From Polaromonas sp. (lineage in GTDB: Bacteria > Pseudomonadota > Gammaproteobacteria > Burkholderiales > Burkholderiaceae_C), in NCBI RefSeq assembly GCF_013817205.1, contig NZ_JACDDD010000024.1, positions 1 to 45,927 of the forward strand: a stretch of DNA of 45,927 nt, written 5' to 3'. Each line of letters begins with the position of its first letter. The stretch's first letter is position 1. A model generated the notes under the pieces. That model worked only from the letters and a program-made list of their open reading frames with translations. It had not been told where the DNA came from and made no database searches. Made by a program: the position numbers and the translations under genes. Shown piece by piece: positions 42,885 to 45,927 of the stretch.

Positions 42885-43044
42885 GGTCGTGAAGCTCATA
42901 TTCTACCCCGATACTGGCACCCGCGCAAGCAGTTTGCATGCCGGCAGTCGCTGGCGACCTGTGCTGTTGGGCGATAGCGGTGCCAACTGATGAGTTCGTA
43001 TTAAACCGGTTGAATCTCAAAATTTGCGAAAACTGACAATAGCG

Positions 43045-44745
43045 TCAGACCTGCGCCGCGACAAGAATGCGGGTGTAAGGGTGTTGCGGCGCATCCAGCA
43101 CCTGACTCACGGTCCCGGTTTCCAGCACCTCGCCGTCCTTCATCACCATGACCTCGTGCGCCATGGCGCGGATCACGTCCACGTCATGGGTGATCAGCAA
43201 ATAACTCAGGCCGCGTTCGCGCTGCAGCTTTTGCAGCAGTTGCAACACCTGTTTCTGGATGGTCACGTCAAGCGCGCTGGTCGGCTCGTCGAGCACCAGC
43301 AATTGGGGCTGGACGATCAGCGCCCGGGCAATTGCCAGACGCTGGCGCTGGCCGCCGGAAAACTCATGCGGGTAACGCTGCAGTAGGCCGGGGAAATACA
43401 GCCCCCGCGCGCCCTCACTGCGTGTAGCTTGCTGCCCCCCAAGGGGGTGCTTTTCGTCTTGGGACGGCCCGGCGACGAAATCCTGAACCTCCCCCATGCC
43501 GACATCGGCCAGCGCGGCGACTACCCGTTCGCGGCGTGCTGCGGCAGACAGGCCGGGTTCGTGGACCAGCAAGCCCTCACCTACGATTTCCTCCACAGTC
43601 ATGCGCGGCGACAATGAGGAAAACGGGTCCTGGAACACGACCTGTACCAACCGCCGGATTGCCTTGTTGCCGGCGCTACTGACGCCCCAGTGCTGGCCCA
43701 TGGCTTCGAGTGCACCGGTGTGCGGCATCAGCCCCAATGCGGCCAGCGCCAGCGTGGATTTGCCGGACCCCGACTCACCCACGACGCCCAGCGTGCAGCC
43801 CGGCGCCACCTCGAAGTCGGCGCCCTTCACTGCAACGAACTCGCCCTTGCGAAACCAGCCGCGTACGCCGGGAATTCGTACGGAATAGGCTGCGCGCAGG
43901 CCGCTGGCACGCATCGCCGGCGGCCCGCTGGCGGGTGAAAGCTGTTCCACCACATCACGCGCGGGCCGGCTGTCGATCAGCTTGCGTGTGTAGGCATGTT
44001 GCGGATCGGCGAACACCTGCGCTACCGGCCCCTCTTCCACCAAGTGCCCGTTCTCCATCACTGCCACCCGGTCGGCGAATTTGCGCACCAGGTTCAGGTC
44101 GTGGGTGATCAGCAGCACCGCCATGCCGGTCTGGCGTTGCAGATCAGACAGCAATTCCAGGATCTGCATGCGCAGGGTGACATCGAGCGCCGTTGTCGGT
44201 TCGTCAGCCAGCAGCAGGCGCGGGCGGCAGGCCAACGCCATCGCGATCATGGCGCGCTGGCGCTGGCCACCCGAGAGCTGGTGCGGAAAAGACTGGGCGC
44301 GCCGCGCCGGCTCCGGGATACCGGTGGCGGCCAGCGCCTCAATGGCGGCGTCCCAGGCCTGGCGTTTGCTCAGGGCCTGTTTCAGTTCCAGCACCTCGGC
44401 GATCTGGTCACCCACGGAAAACAGCGGGTTCAGCGCCGTCATCGGCTCCTGGAAGATCATGGCAACCTCTTCACCACGGATGCCGCGCAGTTCACGCTCC
44501 GGAATTGATAGCAGGTCACGCTTGATGGACGGGGGCTGAGGGCCGAAAAGGTTTGCAGATCCGGAAATGTCGGCATTCTGGACCAGGCGCAGCAAGCTCA
44601 GTGCCGTCACCGTCTTGCCAGAGCCGGATTCGCCGACCAGTGCCAGCTTTTCACCGGGTGCGATGCTGAAGTTGACGCCGTGGACGACGGCCTTGCCGCC
44701 AAAGGAGACACGCAGGTCCCGCACTTCCAGTAGTGGATGAGTCAT
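43045..44745 (-). CDS. yejF: Peptide-type ABC transporter, double ATPase (YejF-like)
   Basis: 566 residues from ATG 44745 (MTHPLLEVRDLRVSF). Two full ATP-binding domains: Walker A GESGSGKT, signature LSGGQRQR, Walker B LLLADEPTTALD; then GESGSGKST, FSGGQRQR, LLVLDEPTSALD. It powers uptake of oligopeptides or microcin-like peptides with YejB/YejE. The frame is open 28 codons more through repeat R2d to an ATG that overlaps the yejE stop (TAATG). R1 encodes about residues 62-81 in the first domain and R2 about 422-448 in the second, both in variable regions between core motifs. Confidence 0.9.
   Translation of the reverse strand: MTHPLLEVRDLRVSFGGKAVVHGVNFSIAPGEKLALVGESGSGKTVTALSLLRLVQNADISGSANLFGPQPPSIKRDLLSIPERELRGIRGEEVAMIFQEPMTALNPLFSVGDQIAEVLELKQALSKRQAWDAAIEALAATGIPEPARRAQSFPHQLSGGQRQRAMIAMALACRPRLLLADEPTTALDVTLRMQILELLSDLQRQTGMAVLLITHDLNLVRKFADRVAVMENGHLVEEGPVAQVFADPQHAYTRKLIDSRPARDVVEQLSPASGPPAMRASGLRAAYSVRIPGVRGWFRKGEFVAVKGADFEVAPGCTLGVVGESGSGKSTLALAALGLMPHTGALEAMGQHWGVSSAGNKAIRRLVQVVFQDPFSSLSPRMTVEEIVGEGLLVHEPGLSAAARRERVVAALADVGMGEVQDFVAGPSQDEKHPLGGQQATRSEGARGLYFPGLLQRYPHEFSGGQRQRLAIARALIVQPQLLVLDEPTSALDVTIQKQVLQLLQKLQRERGLSYLLITHDVDVIRAMAHEVMVMKDGEVLETGTVSQVLDAPQHPYTRILVAAQV
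43400..43478 (+). repeat. R2 interspersed repeat, copy c (in-frame in yejF)
   Basis: AGCCCCCGCGCGCCCTCACT, GCTGCCCCCCAAGGGGG and TTGGGACGGCCCGGCG. yejF reads it in reverse as AGPSQDEKHPLGGQQATRSE and on, just before the second signature motif. Confidence 0.75.
44502..44558 (+). repeat. R1 interspersed repeat, copy k (in-frame in yejF, reverse)
   Basis: AATTGATAGCAGGTCACGC, then GGGGGCTGAGGGCCGAAAAG. Read on the minus strand as FGPQPPSIKRDLLSI. Confidence 0.6.
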
Positions 44746-44747
44746 CC

Positions 44748-44828
44748 GTCCCGCCGCCGGGCCGCCCCAAGGCGGGACAGCCCCCTCGGGGGGCAGCGAC
44801 GACGCGTCAGTGCGGAGCGTGGGGGCCA
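44748..44828 (-). repeat. R2 interspersed repeat, copy d (yejE/yejF junction)
   Basis: On the minus strand GGCCCCCACGCTCCGCACT, CTGCCCCCCGAGGGGGC and TTGGGGCGGCCCGGC. Almost identical in its first half to copy a before tmk. It begins within the TAATG formed at the yejE stop. Confidence 0.85.
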
Positions 44829-45902
44829 TTATTTGTCGGCCTTACGCGGATCCAGCGCATCGCGCAGCGCATCACCCATGAAGGTCAACAGCAGCAGGGT
44901 CATCACCAGCACGCAAAAGGTCGACAGGGAGATCCACCAGGCGTCGATGTTGTTCTTGCCCTGGCTCAGCAGCTCGCCCAGCGAAGGCGTGCCGGGCGGT
45001 ACACCGAGGCCGAGGAAGTCGAGCGAGGTCAGCGCCAGGATGGCCGCGCTCATGCGAAACGGCAGAAAGGTCACCACCGGCGTCATGCTGTTGGGCAGGA
45101 TGTGGCGCCACATGATGCGGCCATTGCCCACGCCCAAGGCGCGCGCCGCGCGCACATAGTCCATCTGGCGATTCCGCAGGAATTCGGCGCGCACGTAGTC
45201 GGACAGGCCCATCCAGCCGAACAGGCTCAGCAGGATCAGCAGCAGCGCGAGACTGGGCGTGAAAATCGCGCTGAAGATGATCAACAGGTAGAGCTCGGGC
45301 ATCGCGCTCCAGATCTCAATAAAGCGCTGAAAGGCCAAATCGGTCTTGCCGGCAAAGAAACCCTGCACTGCCCCGGCCAGGATACCGAGCACCGTACCGG
45401 TGAGGGTCAGCGCCAGGCCGAACAGCACACTGACGCGAAAACCGTAAAGCAGCTGCGCCAGCAGGTCGCGGCCGCGGTCGTCGGTGCCCAGCCAGTTGTC
45501 GGCAGTGGGCGCGGCCGGGCTGGGTGACTTGGCGAAGTAGTTCAGCGTTTTCGGGCCATAGGGGTTGAGCGCGTAGATTGCCCAGTTGCCGCCGCTGGTG
45601 ATGCGCTCACGGATGAAGGGGTCGAGGTAATCAGCCGGCGTCGGGAAATCGCCGCCAAAAGTCTGCTCGGAGTAATCCTTGACGATGGGAAAATAAGTCG
45701 TGCCTTCGTAGCGCACCACCAGCGGCCGGTCATTGGACAACACCTCGGCGAACAGGCTGAGCACCACCATGATGGCAAACAGCACCAGACTCCAGAAGCC
45801 CAGCGGGTTGCGGCGGAACCTGCGCCACGCTCGGCGCCCGGGGGACAGTGACACGACCCCTTCTTTTTCAGGGCCGCCGTGGATCGGGCTCGGCCCGGCC
45901 AC
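44829..45902 (-). CDS. yejE: Peptide-type ABC transporter permease (YejE-like)
   Basis: Up to 357 residues, inner-membrane permease of the oligopeptide/microcin C type. N-terminal RRFRRNPLGFWSLVLFAIMV anchor, periplasmic domain, then GTDDRGRDLLAQLLYGFRVS and the EAA loop RAARALGVGNGRIMWRHILPN. The frame is open to the window edge. GTG 45902 and an inner GTG 45854, which has AAGGGG just upstream, are candidate starts; residues before 45854 derive partly from repeat R2. The stop overlaps the R2d ATG. yejB would be expected just beyond the window. Confidence 0.88.
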   Translation of the reverse strand: MAGPSPIHGGPEKEGVVSLSPGRRAWRRFRRNPLGFWSLVLFAIMVVLSLFAEVLSNDRPLVVRYEGTTYFPIVKDYSEQTFGGDFPTPADYLDPFIRERITSGGNWAIYALNPYGPKTLNYFAKSPSPAAPTADNWLGTDDRGRDLLAQLLYGFRVSVLFGLALTLTGTVLGILAGAVQGFFAGKTDLAFQRFIEIWSAMPELYLLIIFSAIFTPSLALLLILLSLFGWMGLSDYVRAEFLRNRQMDYVRAARALGVGNGRIMWRHILPNSMTPVVTFLPFRMSAAILALTSLDFLGLGVPPGTPSLGELLSQGKNNIDAWWISLSTFCVLVMTLLLLTFMGDALRDALDPRKADK

Positions 45903-45927
45903 AGGCGGCGCCCCCTCGAGGGGGGAG
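45888..45927 (-). repeat. R2 interspersed repeat, copy e (cut by window edge)
   Basis: On the minus strand CTCCCCCCTCGAGGGGGCG followed by GTGGCCGGGCC resembles the centre and right end of R2. Only part of the element is in the window. Confidence 0.6.

Noticed and set aside
42885..43044. tRNA gene in the rimP leader, as metY in E. coli
   Set aside because: No cloverleaf or T-loop sequence could be traced on either strand.

Overview
The window looks like a chromosomal segment of a betaproteobacterium in Burkholderiales, most likely family Comamonadaceae (a Rhodoferax- or Polaromonas-like organism). This rests on high GC with strong GC3 bias, the mltG-tmk-holB-pilZ-tatD and rimP-nusA-infB-rbfA-truB-typA gene orders, and two short interspersed repeat families that I associate with Comamonadaceae genomes. 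The genus is inference. I see no rRNA, tRNA, CRISPR array, transposase or phage module.

Layout. 1-3394 is the only clearly accessory stretch: a 5'-truncated patatin-like phospholipase, a toxin-antitoxin pair (Phd/UPF0175-like antitoxin with DUF3368/PIN toxin) behind a perfect 24-bp operator-like palindrome, remnants of two older genes (a carboxymuconolactone-decarboxylase tail and a frameshifted HigA antitoxin), and an Mrr-type restriction endonuclease of lower GC. 3395-8271 holds metabolic genes: Fe-dependent alcohol dehydrogenase, HSL-type esterase, a thioesterase-GNAT fusion, an NRDE/TANGO2 protein and YgfZ. 8319-13125 is the conserved mltG-tmk-holB-pilZ-tatD-ankyrin run. 13309-18798 holds poorly characterised genes, three small leftward genes including a lone receiver domain, and a large catalase (katE). 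18821-26871 runs mostly leftward: penicillin-acylase family protein, aldehyde dehydrogenase, LD-carboxypeptidase, a TadA-haloalkane dehalogenase fusion, an internally deleted PaiB-like protein and a 2H phosphoesterase. 26881-34190 has guaB-guaA (GMP synthesis), a DUF4124 protein, ratA-rnfH divergent from smpB, and an acyl-CoA hydrolase/DMT-transporter pair. 34347-42790 is the translation operon rimP-nusA-infB-rbfA-truB-typA. 43045 to the end is a yejE-yejF-type peptide ABC transporter.

The most interesting signal is two interspersed repeat families. R1 (about 55-65 bp; core TTTTGATAGCTG, then GGGCTGGAGGCC, then ATTTGATTCAT) occurs about 11 times. Three copies are intergenic, seven sit in-frame inside genes (patatin, tmk, penicillin acylase, ldcA, acyl-CoA hydrolase, truB, yejF), and one is a solo half-palindrome in ygfZ. 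The intragenic copies therefore encode extra peptide segments, some in essential enzymes. R2 (about 75-90 bp; GGCCCCCACG at one edge and a CCCCCCGAGGGGG palindrome in the middle) occurs five times. Three copies lie 0-2 bp after the stop codon of an upstream gene. In tmk the copy supplies the only usable start codon, and another lies inside the second ATPase domain of YejF. Together they behave like small mobile or domesticated elements that reshape protein termini and loops.
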